A DNA stretch of 64,000 nt from Phaeodactylibacter luteus (GCF_007993045.1 NZ_VOOR01000026.1:1-64000), one strand, 5' to 3'; positions 50,685 through 60,873 are shown, counted from the first letter of the stretch. Notes: a model not told the origin generated them from the sequence alone. Numbers and translations are program-made.

Positions 50685-53027
50685 ATGAAAGCATTGATCG
50701 CCCTGATGGCAGGGCTATGGCTGTTGGCGTGGCCCGCTGCAGCCCAGCATGTTGCCTTGCACTGCGATGGCAACGACGATTGGGTCCGCTTGCCCCTTGG
50801 AAGTACGCCGCTGGCTGGCAACCCCGCTGCGTTTACCGTCGAAACCTGGTTTCAGGCCAATGTGACGGACAATGACTTCCACCGGTTGTTCAGCTTGGGC
50901 AGCGTAGGCACCCGCATTGAGTTTGGCACGCGGGGTACGGATCTGCGCTACTTCCTGGGCATCCCCGCTCAGAGCAGTATATTATCCAACCTGGCCACCA
51001 TTGTCCCCAACGCTTGGCACCACTTGGCAATTGTCCGTAGTGGAGGGCAGATAGAAGTCTTCTTGGACTGTGTTTCGGTCGGTTCCATCCCGGTTACCGG
51101 CAACCCAAACCTGCAGGAATTCCGATTAGGGGCCTGGACTGGCGGAGCCACTACCCCTCCACAGGAATGGGAAGGGCAGCTGGATGAACTGCGTCTATGG
51201 GGCACAGCCGTATCTGCCGCTGATCTTTGTAACCGCCTCAACTGCCCGCTATCTGGCCAGGAGGCAGGGCTTATTGCTTATTGGGATTTCAACGAAACAG
51301 CGCCCGGTGGCAATAATACGGCTCTTGCCCAAGTAGCAGACCGCAGCCCCAACGGCAATGATGGGATTATTTATATAGGTGGCGATAGCCCTATTTCGCT
51401 GACGGGCAATAGCAGCAATTTTGTTGGCTCTACAGCCCCTTTGGCCTACCCTGCACTGCATGGGCTTGACCTTGAAATCCGGGACTACCCCTATCAGGCT
51501 GGCCTGTTATCTGATATCTGCAGCGGAGACCCCGCCCAATTTTGCCTGGACGATCAGGGGGCGGTGCCTGGCCCATACAGCAATGTAACAGTAGCCTGGC
51601 AATACTCGGATGATGGCGGGGCCACTTGGCTGCCGCTTGCCGGGCCAGTGTTCCAAGATTATTGTTTTCCTGTGCCGCCGGGCATTCTCACGTTGGACTG
51701 TGCGAGCAGCACGGCTGGTTTCATCGACCGGAAATACCGGGCGGTCAGTACTGCGATGGATCCGGTTTCCGGTTTGTCTTGCGCATACGAAAGCAGTGCA
51801 TACGACCTTCGCATTACCTGTCCGCTCAGCCCTGCGTCGGTAGCTATTTTGCCCGGCGGCCCTTTTTGCGAGGGCGAAGCGGTCAGTTTTCAGGTCAACC
51901 TCAACTCGCCTGACCCATTTGTAAGCACTCCAGGGCCTAATGTGAGCATAGATTGGTATCTCGATGACCCTGTTGCTGGCCGGTCTTTGCTGCCGTTCAG
52001 CGGCCAATCTTCCTTCACCTTCTCCTACACAGCCCCTCAGGTAGCGTCCCCCCGGACGGTCTGCATTGAAGCGGAGGTGGCAAACGGCGCTAAGGCAGAA
52101 ACGTACGAAAAGTGCTTTACAATAGACCCGGAGCCTGAGTGCGGTATTATTGAAGGCTGGCCTATTGGCATGCCAGCCAACCTCGAATTGGCCTCGCCCC
52201 TGCCGAATTTAGCCTATGAAATCTGCCCTGGCAACGATGCTACACTTGGCATAGACCCCGCCAATCCATTTAACGACTGTATCCCTCAGTGGCAGTACAC
52301 ATTTGATGACCCGGCGGTAGTGGCTTCCCCTGCCTGGTCGAGCATGGGGCTGTCGAATACCTTACAGAATACCAATATTTTGCCCAGCCACCTCTGGCCT
52401 TCCGGTGCTACATCTATTTTTTACCGTATCGAATGCCAGCCGCTTTCCTCCCCATCAGGCTGCGCCCCCTGCTATGGGAATATCATTGAAGTGAGGCTGA
52501 AAGCTGCCCCTATATTGCCAGTAGTAGCCGGTCCTACAGAAGTCTGTGTGGAAGGCCTTCCGGCAATCTTGGCCATTCAGAACATAGAAGCAGGTGTCAT
52601 TTACACTTGGCTGCACAATGGCCTGCCCATTGCCACAGGCCCCACATCGCTCCCGGTCAATTTGGCCGGCTGTTATTGGGTAGAAGCTAGTAACGGCTGC
52701 CAGGTAGTGGAAAGCGCCCGGCATTGCGTGGATGTCTGCGAGACTATTGCCCGCCTGAGCTGCCCGCTACCGCCAAATGCCTGTGCTACGCCGGGCGAGC
52801 CGGTCACGGTTACGGCTTGCGCTTCGGAGAATACCTGCTCTGGCACGTCGGGGCTGCTCTTTGAGTGGTTTGTGGATGGGGTATCCCAAGGAGCTGCAAG
52901 CAGTGCCTGCGACTTCACACACACCCCTGCGCTCACTGGCACTGCATACAAAGTGTTGGTGACAGACCCGGCTACTGGCTGTATGGGCATAGCAGAGCAG
53001 GTGGTAGTGCCTTGTGTTCAAAACTAA
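50685..53027 (+). CDS. Secreted LamG-domain protein without sorting tail
   Basis: A 780-residue protein with a signal peptide (about 1-21, ending PAAAQ). A LamG/concanavalin-like domain covers about 22-200 (FTVETWFQANVTDNDFHRL, WHHLAIVRSGGQIEVFLD, EWEGQLDELRLWGTAVS), typical of glycan or protein binding. The rest is Cys-rich Ig-like modules (for example VCIEAEVANGAKAETYEK and VCVEGLPAILAIQNIEAG). Unlike its neighbours it has no recognisable T9SS sorting domain. The next giant gene starts 41 bases after its stop, so they are an operon, and this protein may be held by that partner. Confidence 0.87.
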   Translation: MKALIALMAGLWLLAWPAAAQHVALHCDGNDDWVRLPLGSTPLAGNPAAFTVETWFQANVTDNDFHRLFSLGSVGTRIEFGTRGTDLRYFLGIPAQSSILSNLATIVPNAWHHLAIVRSGGQIEVFLDCVSVGSIPVTGNPNLQEFRLGAWTGGATTPPQEWEGQLDELRLWGTAVSAADLCNRLNCPLSGQEAGLIAYWDFNETAPGGNNTALAQVADRSPNGNDGIIYIGGDSPISLTGNSSNFVGSTAPLAYPALHGLDLEIRDYPYQAGLLSDICSGDPAQFCLDDQGAVPGPYSNVTVAWQYSDDGGATWLPLAGPVFQDYCFPVPPGILTLDCASSTAGFIDRKYRAVSTAMDPVSGLSCAYESSAYDLRITCPLSPASVAILPGGPFCEGEAVSFQVNLNSPDPFVSTPGPNVSIDWYLDDPVAGRSLLPFSGQSSFTFSYTAPQVASPRTVCIEAEVANGAKAETYEKCFTIDPEPECGIIEGWPIGMPANLELASPLPNLAYEICPGNDATLGIDPANPFNDCIPQWQYTFDDPAVVASPAWSSMGLSNTLQNTNILPSHLWPSGATSIFYRIECQPLSSPSGCAPCYGNIIEVRLKAAPILPVVAGPTEVCVEGLPAILAIQNIEAGVIYTWLHNGLPIATGPTSLPVNLAGCYWVEASNGCQVVESARHCVDVCETIARLSCPLPPNACATPGEPVTVTACASENTCSGTSGLLFEWFVDGVSQGAASSACDFTHTPALTGTAYKVLVTDPATGCMGIAEQVVVPCVQN

Positions 53028-53068
53028 ATATGGCCAGCTCAGCTTGCCAGAACCCAAAAAAAGGAACC

Positions 53069-56000
53069 ATGAAAAATATAAATTTTATTCTCCTGGCCAT
53101 TTTTGCCTTTTGGCTAAGTAGGCCAGATTGCGCATTAGCGCAGTGCGACCCCAGCTGTAGCCCCACTGGAACACTGAATTTCAGTACAGGCTGGGACCCG
53201 GTAGCCAGCACTACCATTGGCCTGGGCCAGATAGACCCGCATTGGCGGCTGATGAACGTACCTCCTATATCCGGCGCAGTGCCACCTGGTGCTGCAGTGC
53301 CCACTCCTCCAGACGCCTATGCCATACCACCGTTGAACGGGTTTTGGAACGTACTGTCTGGCTCCAGGGTGTTGTCAATGACCAATCAAAACAACTTTGG
53401 GCCCAACAACCTTAACCCCGCCCAGCCCTGGCGTTTTCGGCGTTACTTCTGTTTATGCCAGGACGCAGAGGTGGTCTTGGAAGGCGATATCAAAGCTGAT
53501 GACACCGGCGGGCTGGCCCTCTACAACAGCAGTGGAGTACCCATGGGGTTTTCTGCTGCGCTTGCCCCTGCCCCAAATACCAGTAATTTTAATACCGGGG
53601 TATCTTTTGCGCAAGCGCTATTCCTACCTGCGGGGGGCTACTACTTCGAGTTTGAACTGCTGAATACGAATGGGGTGGCCACTGGGTTTGCCGTAGAAGG
53701 CCTGATGACGAGTGCCAATGGGCTTGTGATCAACGATGAGCAGAGCGCTTGCTGTGCCGCAGCGGCCATAACCGGGCAGAAGCTGCTGGACCTAAATGCA
53801 AATGGTGTTTTTGACCCGGGGACAGACCAAGCTGGGCCAGGTTTTTTCTTCGACCTGATAGACCAAGCTACAGGTATGGTGATCGCTACAGCCCAAAGCG
53901 ATGCTTTTGGCGAATTTGAGTTCGGCAACCTGCCTCCCGGAAACTATACCGTGCGGGAACAGGTTCAATGGGGATGGCTGTCTTTCGCGCAGTCGTACAC
54001 CATCAACTTGGGCGCCAACGATGCACAGCACGTCACTTTTCTAAACCTGCCCTACACCCCAACGGTATGGCTAGACTGCACCTTCGGCGGTATACAGCCC
54101 GAGCCCGATAATGATGACGATGAGCGCGGGCTGGCCATTACTACCGATGGCGGCTTTTTTGGCAGCAATACGGTCCGGACTTTTTCAACCACCAACCTTT
54201 TGGCAGGCCCCAACCCTAATGATAAGATTGTATCCAAATCTTGGGACAATGGCTCTGGGGCGCTACAGCCTGTAGGGAAGATCAATTATTTTACTGATGT
54301 AGACCCTGGGGGGCATTTTGTGGACAATATGCACGTGCTCAATGTACCTTCTTTCTGTAACCCACAGTCCCGTTTCGCAGCGGTAGGCACGGTACGGAAT
54401 GCCAGCAATTCAGATGTTTTTTATGCTGAGTTTGCGCCCAATGGCAGCATGCTATCCTATGTAGATGTTACGAGCACTCCGGGTTTTGAGCGGGAGCATG
54501 TCAATGATTTCATCAGCCTTTCCTCTGGCGAGCTGATGTGGGCAGGGTATAAGATCACCCCTCCCCAAGCAGGTGGCGCAAGGCGCAGGGTGATGGTCTC
54601 TAAGTTTGACAACTGCAATGGGCCTTCTTTTCAGCACCGGGAGTACGAAATACAGACCGCTGCAGGCGTACAGCAAGCGGAAGCCGCTTCAGTCATAGAG
54701 CTGATAGCCCCTTTGCCAGGCCAGCCCAACGCCAAGTATGTGGTAACAGGGCAAGCTGGCCGTGAAGTGTTCCTGTTGTTTTTAGGTGCCAACCTCAACC
54801 CCGTGGGCTCTGCATTGACCTACGATGTGGACAGCAACCCTTCTACGAGCGAAGGGGGTGTCCGGATCAGGCGGAATGGGGATGACCTATTTATCGTGGG
54901 GAATGGAGCTGATTTTACGGGCATACTCGGATCATCCGACGAGCGGATTTTTTTGCTAAAGCTCCGTTTCCAAGGGCAGCAGGGGATTCCTCAGGCCTCT
55001 GCCTACCTGTACAATTTGCCAGGCCTAGGCGAGCAGGTTGTGGATATGGAGCTCAATAGTTCGGGCGAGCTCATACTGACCGGTGTCTGTGATTTTGCCG
55101 ACCCATTGGGGGTGAGCGGTAACCCTGAGACACAACAGACCTTCCTTATGGCATTGGACGAATTCGGCAATCAGCTGTGGGGCAAAAAGGTCGCTTTTAG
55201 CGAAGGCTCAGCGCCTACTGACCTGCATCTGTCACAACTGTTGGACGAGATCAACGTGACAGGCTCCTGCTGGGTCAATGAATTTGGGGGCACACCATTC
55301 CCTTTCAATTCTCGCCGTTTTGATGAGCTGACTATCCGTGCAAGCCGTTATGGGGAGCTGATCTACAATACTGGCTGCACAGAACCGCTAGCCGCACAAG
55401 TGGTTTCGCCTACCCCTTTCCCACAAGACTTCCTGGCCACGGCCATCACGCCAAGCTACAGTTTTGTGCCGGGCACACAGGTATCTGGCGATTATTTTGT
55501 GGAAAGGATGCCCTGTGCTATTGGCAATGGCGGGGATGTCGAATGTGATAGCCTCCTGCTGACAGCACAGCAATTGGCGGATACCTCTGGCAATTGTTGC
55601 TATAGCTTACAGTACCAGAACAATTCGCCTGCGCCAGTATATGAGCTCTGTGTAAGGATAGGCGGAGGTTCTTCTGCTACCTTTGTGAACGTCTCTGCAG
55701 TTCCGGGCCTTATTGCCTCCCTTGCCTCAAGCGGGCGGGAGATCAATATCCGCAGCAGCGCTACTACAGCACTGCCAGCCGGGGCGCTCGCGGGTGCAGT
55801 AGGGTTCTGCCTGTCAGGGGCTAGTGCGGCCACGCTCAACTACCTGTGGAAAGATGTGAATGGCAATGTCATTTGTGAGCAGGCGGAAACTGTGGAATGC
55901 TCCAACTGTACCGCTGACTTCACCTGGTCTTCCGACTGTTGCGGGCTGCAGCTCGCTGGCAGTGCAACGGGTACTGGCCCCTATCTATATGAGTGGGACT

Positions 56001-59000
56001 TCCTTTGCGATGGCACCATAGACGCCACCGGTGCAACGGTTGCCCTTTCCAACCTGCCTGTAGGGCCCAATGTGCTTTGCCTGGCCGTTACGGATGCCTC
56101 CGGATGTACGGCCACCGTCCAACAAACCGTGACAGTAGCTGGCGACGATACGCCCCCGGTCATCAATTGCCCAGCTGATATCACCCTGCCTACGGACCCC
56201 GGAGCGTGCTTCGCCAGCTATACCTTTCCGCCACTGACAGCTACAGATGACTGTGATGAGGAGCTGACCGTCAGCTGCTTCCTGACCGGGGCTACTACAA
56301 CGCCCATTGCGCCAGTCACTGCCCTGAACAAAGGAGTGACCACCGTTAATTGTGCAACAGAGGACGATAAGGGGAACCTTGGCACCTGCACGTACATCAT
56401 CACTGTGGAGGACAACGAGCCGCCAACCATTACCTGCCCTGCGCCTCCGCCTGTAGTGACGGTGCCTGCTTGCGATGGTGGGGCTGTGGCCAGTTTCGGG
56501 CAGCCCGTATTTGGCGATAACTGCCCAATGGCATCCATCTCATCTTCTCACCAAAGCGGGGGCTTCTTCCCCTGTGGCACCACTACGGTCACCTATACCG
56601 CAACGGATATGGCAGGCAATGAGACAGCCTGCTCTTTCCCTGTACAAGTAGATTGCAGCTGTGCAGAGGCAGGAGGACAAATATTGGAATGTACGGATGT
56701 AGACAATCAGTACCTGTTTACGGCCCAGGTCAATGTGCTGAACAATGCCGGCGCAGGAAATTGTACCATAGATCTGTTAAGCGGCAACCCTGCTGTCATC
56801 ATCAACAGCGGCAGCGTCACCATAACGGGCACCTACCCCAACTTTACGGTCACGGCATTGGTCGACATAGCCGGGCCGCCTGTGCCACAAGTGGTATCCC
56901 TGCAGGTAGTGGTCAGCTGCGTTTGCGATAGCGGCGAAGTGTCTGAGTGTACTTTCCCGCTAAATACTGCGGTGCCCTGTTGCAAGCAAATATTTATTGA
57001 CCCCGACGAAGTATGCAAAACAGGAGGGGCTGTGCAAGTGCCCTTAGGCGGCTGCAGCAGCCTGTACGACGTACAGCAAGTGCGTTGGTATGTAGCGGAT
57101 GCGCCTTGCCCGGCAGTGCCCTTTGGCACCCCACCTATCTTGGTCACGAACAGCTGCTCAGACCTGACCTTGCTGCCGCAGTATCACGATACCGATGTCT
57201 GTGTATATGCAGAGGTAGACATGGGGCCCGCAGCGGGAGCCTGTACCACTTTGCGCACAGCGCCTGTAGTCATTAGCCTCTGTGAAGGGGTAGGGTGTAC
57301 CCTTCCTGGGGATGAATTCTGCTACACCGGTACGCCGATAACGCCTTCCCTCCTGACGGCCAGTCTCCCTCCGACGGATTGTGCGTATACCATCCAATGG
57401 TACGACAACAACGGGCCGATACCGGGCGAGACCGGGCCTACCTATCAGCCAGGCCCGATCAGTTTGCCCGCTGGCAGTACAGCCTGCTTTGTAGATTTCA
57501 CCTACCGGGCTGTGATTTCCAGTGTCTGTGGCGATCAGGAATGCAGCGCTACCATCCGTTTGTACAATGAAGATGCGCCCGATGGGGCCCTCGCTCTGTT
57601 GCCACCGGATACTAACCCCCTCTGCTATGGCGAAGATGCAGTATTGGCCTATGAGCCGGCCTGTGCCGGGGAGCCCGAAAGGTGGACTTGGCACAAACGC
57701 ACCGCTACTACGGCCTATGCGCCTATCACTACAAATGGTGACCGTAGCCCGGTTTACTATACCAACCGCCTTTATGAGGATACTTGGATCAAGGTTATCA
57801 AACAGAATGGGATATGTCCGGAAGATGAGGTAGAGCTCATGCTGGATATCATAGACCCCCTCGTGGTCAATAGCTTTTCCGCAGATTACTTTACAGTTTG
57901 TGCGCCCACAACAGTGGAACTGCAAGTCGATTTTCAGCCTTCTTTCCAGCCAGGAGATGGCTGTGACTATGCCATTACGTGGTACCGGGATGGCAACCCG
58001 ATTGGCTCCTCCAATCAGTTGGGCAGCCCTGCAAACTTTACGTACACCCCTGCAGACGGTATCGTTAGTGGCTATTACTACGCTGTGGTAGAAAGCAGCT
58101 GCTGCCCGCAACGGGTGAAGTCGCCCGTAGTGGTGAAAGACCCTCCTATGGAGGTGCTTGTGGCAGGGCCTTGCTTCCGTTGCAATTGCGACACCGTCAA
58201 TTTGGAAGGCATTGTCCGCTTCCCGATCCCAGGCTTTAGCTGCACTTATCAATGGTATGATAATGGTGTGCCTATTGCGGGCGAGACGGGGGCACAGCTC
58301 ACCGTTGACCCCATTTTAGACGGGCCGTTCACCTTTGAGGTGACCTGTACGGATGGGGCAACCACCTGTGTGCAGTCTGAGGATTTTGTATTGATGCAGT
58401 GCGGCTCCAAGGAGGAGTGCACAGCCCCCTTCTGCGAGGGCAACCTGGTACAGAATGGCGATTTTGAGCAGGGCACGGCCAGTGGCAGCGATGAGGATAT
58501 AGCCAACGCGCTGCATTGGGGCGGTATATGGGGAAATGCCGGGGCCGGCTTCAGCAGTGCCGACTTGTACAGCGATGTTGCACTGCCGCCATTTGCCTCT
58601 CCGCTCCCCCTTTCTCAGGGGCAGTTCGCTGGGTTTTGGTCAAGGATTCAAGGGGGAGATGCCTTCCGGGAAGGGGTGCTCAACGAGCTGAATGCCACCA
58701 TCATGCCCAATACCGGCGTATACGAGCTAACCTTTAAGATAGCCTGTCTGTTTACGCCGCCCGGGCCCGCTTCTATGAGCATTTATGTAGCCAATGGCGG
58801 TATCAATGGTGGAGCGCCCCTTCTTGATGGGGTTACGCCTACTAACGACAACCTGTTTGCGGACAGCTGGGAAATTGTAGCGCACCCGCTGACGACGAGC
58901 TGCGACAATAACTTCCAGGCCTACACCTACACGATGGATACGAACGACCCTGCATTTCCACCTTCAGGCATCAATGCCATTTTCTTTACCCGGACTGATG

Positions 59001-59608
59001 GTGTACAGCCTGGAGCCTACGTAGCTTTGGACGATGTCTGCCTGCGCAGCATTTGCTGTCAGGATGAGCAGGCTTTTGACACTGCCCTTAATGCGTTCCA
59101 GATCGTGCAAAATGGCAATGAGAGCCAGGTTGCGGTCAATCATACTGATTTGAATGGCTGCTACAAAGTAGCAATTGATTGGGGCGATGGTCAGACCGAT
59201 ATCATCTGGCCAGACTTTGCTGTCAATGCAACCCATAATTATGGTTTTTCGGGCGATTACGACCTGCAAATCACGCTGGAAGAGTACGGCAGCGATGGGC
59301 TTGTCTGTTTTGATGGCATTTTCAACGGCGGCTCAGTTACAGGGGCAAGCCGATTGGAAAGCGGCAACGAAGTACGGCTATTCCCGAACCCGGCGAGCGA
59401 GGAGGTACAGTTGGCCTGGGATGATCAAGGCGCTTTCAGCCAGCTCTTGTTGCGAGATGTGACGGGGGCCCGGCTTTGGGCAGAAAGCATTCCTGCAGGT
59501 GCAGTACAAATGGCCCTTGACCTACGGGAGCTGCCGAGCGGCGTGTACTGGGTACAGCTGTTCACGCCTGAAGGCCGCCTAGTCGTCAGGAAAGTCATCA
59601 AACAATAA
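53069..59608 (+). CDS. Giant secreted SdrB/HYR protein with T9SS type A tail
   Basis: A 2,179-residue surface protein with a signal peptide (about 1-24, ending ALAQ). An SdrD-B-like Ca-binding domain lies at about 233-315 (ITGQKLLDLNANGVFDPG, LPPGNYTVREQ). A long stretch with a possible propeller-like region (about 350-800) is followed by a PKD-like domain (about 947-1030), two HYR domains (about 1027-1115 and 1113-1195, each with PPxIxCP), many Cys-rich Ig-like units, a carbohydrate-binding-like jelly-roll module (about 1790-1990), and a type A sorting domain (about 2100-2179, VRLFPNPASEEVQLAW). The start at ATG 53069 has AAGGA upstream and begins the signal peptide. The role is probably adhesion or matrix building. 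Confidence 0.92.
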   Translation: MKNINFILLAIFAFWLSRPDCALAQCDPSCSPTGTLNFSTGWDPVASTTIGLGQIDPHWRLMNVPPISGAVPPGAAVPTPPDAYAIPPLNGFWNVLSGSRVLSMTNQNNFGPNNLNPAQPWRFRRYFCLCQDAEVVLEGDIKADDTGGLALYNSSGVPMGFSAALAPAPNTSNFNTGVSFAQALFLPAGGYYFEFELLNTNGVATGFAVEGLMTSANGLVINDEQSACCAAAAITGQKLLDLNANGVFDPGTDQAGPGFFFDLIDQATGMVIATAQSDAFGEFEFGNLPPGNYTVREQVQWGWLSFAQSYTINLGANDAQHVTFLNLPYTPTVWLDCTFGGIQPEPDNDDDERGLAITTDGGFFGSNTVRTFSTTNLLAGPNPNDKIVSKSWDNGSGALQPVGKINYFTDVDPGGHFVDNMHVLNVPSFCNPQSRFAAVGTVRNASNSDVFYAEFAPNGSMLSYVDVTSTPGFEREHVNDFISLSSGELMWAGYKITPPQAGGARRRVMVSKFDNCNGPSFQHREYEIQTAAGVQQAEAASVIELIAPLPGQPNAKYVVTGQAGREVFLLFLGANLNPVGSALTYDVDSNPSTSEGGVRIRRNGDDLFIVGNGADFTGILGSSDERIFLLKLRFQGQQGIPQASAYLYNLPGLGEQVVDMELNSSGELILTGVCDFADPLGVSGNPETQQTFLMALDEFGNQLWGKKVAFSEGSAPTDLHLSQLLDEINVTGSCWVNEFGGTPFPFNSRRFDELTIRASRYGELIYNTGCTEPLAAQVVSPTPFPQDFLATAITPSYSFVPGTQVSGDYFVERMPCAIGNGGDVECDSLLLTAQQLADTSGNCCYSLQYQNNSPAPVYELCVRIGGGSSATFVNVSAVPGLIASLASSGREINIRSSATTALPAGALAGAVGFCLSGASAATLNYLWKDVNGNVICEQAETVECSNCTADFTWSSDCCGLQLAGSATGTGPYLYEWDFLCDGTIDATGATVALSNLPVGPNVLCLAVTDASGCTATVQQTVTVAGDDTPPVINCPADITLPTDPGACFASYTFPPLTATDDCDEELTVSCFLTGATTTPIAPVTALNKGVTTVNCATEDDKGNLGTCTYIITVEDNEPPTITCPAPPPVVTVPACDGGAVASFGQPVFGDNCPMASISSSHQSGGFFPCGTTTVTYTATDMAGNETACSFPVQVDCSCAEAGGQILECTDVDNQYLFTAQVNVLNNAGAGNCTIDLLSGNPAVIINSGSVTITGTYPNFTVTALVDIAGPPVPQVVSLQVVVSCVCDSGEVSECTFPLNTAVPCCKQIFIDPDEVCKTGGAVQVPLGGCSSLYDVQQVRWYVADAPCPAVPFGTPPILVTNSCSDLTLLPQYHDTDVCVYAEVDMGPAAGACTTLRTAPVVISLCEGVGCTLPGDEFCYTGTPITPSLLTASLPPTDCAYTIQWYDNNGPIPGETGPTYQPGPISLPAGSTACFVDFTYRAVISSVCGDQECSATIRLYNEDAPDGALALLPPDTNPLCYGEDAVLAYEPACAGEPERWTWHKRTATTAYAPITTNGDRSPVYYTNRLYEDTWIKVIKQNGICPEDEVELMLDIIDPLVVNSFSADYFTVCAPTTVELQVDFQPSFQPGDGCDYAITWYRDGNPIGSSNQLGSPANFTYTPADGIVSGYYYAVVESSCCPQRVKSPVVVKDPPMEVLVAGPCFRCNCDTVNLEGIVRFPIPGFSCTYQWYDNGVPIAGETGAQLTVDPILDGPFTFEVTCTDGATTCVQSEDFVLMQCGSKEECTAPFCEGNLVQNGDFEQGTASGSDEDIANALHWGGIWGNAGAGFSSADLYSDVALPPFASPLPLSQGQFAGFWSRIQGGDAFREGVLNELNATIMPNTGVYELTFKIACLFTPPGPASMSIYVANGGINGGAPLLDGVTPTNDNLFADSWEIVAHPLTTSCDNNFQAYTYTMDTNDPAFPPSGINAIFFTRTDGVQPGAYVALDDVCLRSICCQDEQAFDTALNAFQIVQNGNESQVAVNHTDLNGCYKVAIDWGDGQTDIIWPDFAVNATHNYGFSGDYDLQITLEEYGSDGLVCFDGIFNGGSVTGASRLESGNEVRLFPNPASEEVQLAWDDQGAFSQLLLRDVTGARLWAESIPAGAVQMALDLRELPSGVYWVQLFTPEGRLVVRKVIKQ

Positions 59609-59617
59609 CATCTGAGC

Positions 59618-59651
59618 ATAGCCTGGCTCTGGTGCCCTAGGGCCAGGCTAT
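59618..59651 (+). terminator. Hairpin after the giant HYR protein
   Basis: ATAGCCTGGC (59618-59627) pairs perfectly with GCCAGGCTAT (59642-59651) across a 14-base loop, ten bases after the stop. No T run follows, so it is a likely transcript-end stabiliser and only a weak terminator candidate. Confidence 0.45.
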
Positions 59652-59662
59652 CAAAATCAGTA

Positions 59663-59925
59663 GGCGTGAACCAAAACGTCGCAGTCTTTTATGCTTTTCG
59701 GGCTTTATAGCTTGGCATCGGCCTAGCGCTGCGAAGGGGTGGCTGAAGGCCAGACCCGACGCCTGTAGGGCGAGGGGCCGAGCGGATAGCGAGCCCCGCA
59801 GCATAGCGGCACCTGCCCGCGGGCACATCCTTGCGGCAGGGGCAGGCCCCTATCCTTGCGGAAGGGGCAGGCCCCATCACATGGTGCAGGAGCAAGCCAA
59901 AAAAGCGACAATCTGGGGTGCGCCC
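59663..59925 (+). repeat. Family A repeat, copy A9 (largest)
   Basis: The longest copy, 263 bp, with left end GGCGTGAACCAAAACGTCGC and right end CAATCTGGGGTGCGCCC, imperfect inverted repeats. It carries two full internal units of about 25 bp (ATCCTTGCGGCAGGGGCAGG, then ATCCTTGCGGAAGGGGCAGG) and the subgroup segment also found in A7. Confidence 0.85.
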
Positions 59926-59936
59926 AAATCAGGGAT

Positions 59937-60524
59937 ATGGAAAACCACGCTGCCTTTTCGATCGAGGCCACTAAAGATGACGATGCCGCTCTTATGCTGG
60001 CTGTCATAGATGAACACGGCAAGGTGCTCTGGGAGATTACAGGCGCCTATGCCACCCCGGGCATTTACAAAGCCTGGAAGCGTTTACCCTGGATCATCCG
60101 CGCTTTCCTGACACTGATAGTGTTCATCTTTGGCGGAGAGATAGAACTGGGAGGGGGAGCGCCCCGGCAGATCAAGCGGTGGGTATTGACGGATGCGAGC
60201 GGTAGAGAGGCTGCGGTATACCAAAGAGTGCACCGGGGGGTGAAAGCATTCCATGGCAAGAAGCTGATCGGGAAGATGATGTTTAAATCGCGGAAGTTCA
60301 TTTGTGATTACGATGTGGAATTCCAGGGAAGGGCTTTGGGCAAAGTAGTGCCTTTGGGCATTGCGCACCAAAAGTTCGAAATCAGGGATGGGACAGAGGT
60401 GGTCGGCAGGGCGGAGAAGCTCCACTACGGACAGCCGGGCCGGAAGGATATGCAGCTGCGCCTGTCTCAACGCCATTTTGCGGCAGCGGATATGCCCGGG
60501 CTGCTGGGTATTATCCTGTTATGA
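59937..60524 (+). CDS. Hypothetical protein, possibly LURP-one/tubby-like
   Basis: A 195-residue protein with a mixed strand pattern (LMLAVIDEHGKVLWEITG, CDYDVEFQGRALGKVVPLG, FEIRDGTEVVGRAEKL) that recalls the tubby C-terminal-like or LURP-one/scramblase fold, though I cannot claim membership. A hydrophobic amphipathic segment (about 49-68, RLPWIIRAFLTLIVFIFGG) could touch a membrane. It starts 11 bases after repeat A9 and is transcribed alone. The ATG at 59937 is taken as the start; the longer open frame is repeat sequence. Confidence 0.55.
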   Translation: MENHAAFSIEATKDDDAALMLAVIDEHGKVLWEITGAYATPGIYKAWKRLPWIIRAFLTLIVFIFGGEIELGGGAPRQIKRWVLTDASGREAAVYQRVHRGVKAFHGKKLIGKMMFKSRKFICDYDVEFQGRALGKVVPLGIAHQKFEIRDGTEVVGRAEKLHYGQPGRKDMQLRLSQRHFAAADMPGLLGIILL

Positions 60525-60641
60525 TGCCCATTGTAGATTGATTGTGAGGAGCAGCCTGTTGCGGCATGGAGCCTGGCTTCAGCTTGCAGGAGCTGCTTAT
60601 TGAGCCCCTTTCCTTGGATATACTCCCTTCGGGCACAAAAA

Positions 60642-60791
60642 GTGATTTTTGACGTTTTATTTTTGCGCCTTACGGCGTTAAAAATGCTCACCGGCCTCAC
60701 CGTGGGGCCCCTTTTCCCCACGCTTCGTGTAGGCTACGCCTGCGCTTTTTGCCTTGCAGGGCACAAAAATAAAAAATCGTCAAAATTTCAC
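60642..60791. repeat. 150-bp element with long inverted arms
   Basis: The left arm GTGATTTTTGACGTTTTATT (start of 60642-60669) is complementary to the right arm (60759-60791, ending ATCGTCAAAATTTCAC) over about 28 bases with few differences. The interior holds GGGGCCCC and CTTCGTGTAGGCTACGCC. No coding content. It looks like a MITE or a large hairpin between the hypothetical gene and fbp. Only one copy is in the window. Confidence 0.6.
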
Positions 60792-60873
60792 CTCTCGTGA
60801 CCGAGGAGAGTATAATTTCCGGGTCAGGGGCTTTTTTTTTCTAGACAGGTTTAGCCCTTGTGGGCATTGCACT

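Noticed and set aside
52865-53068. N-terminal extension of the giant HYR protein overlapping the LamG gene
   Set aside because: It reads the LamG gene out of frame, and the signal peptide with AAGGA upstream starts at 53069. It is also not evidence for a frameshifted fusion of the two genes.
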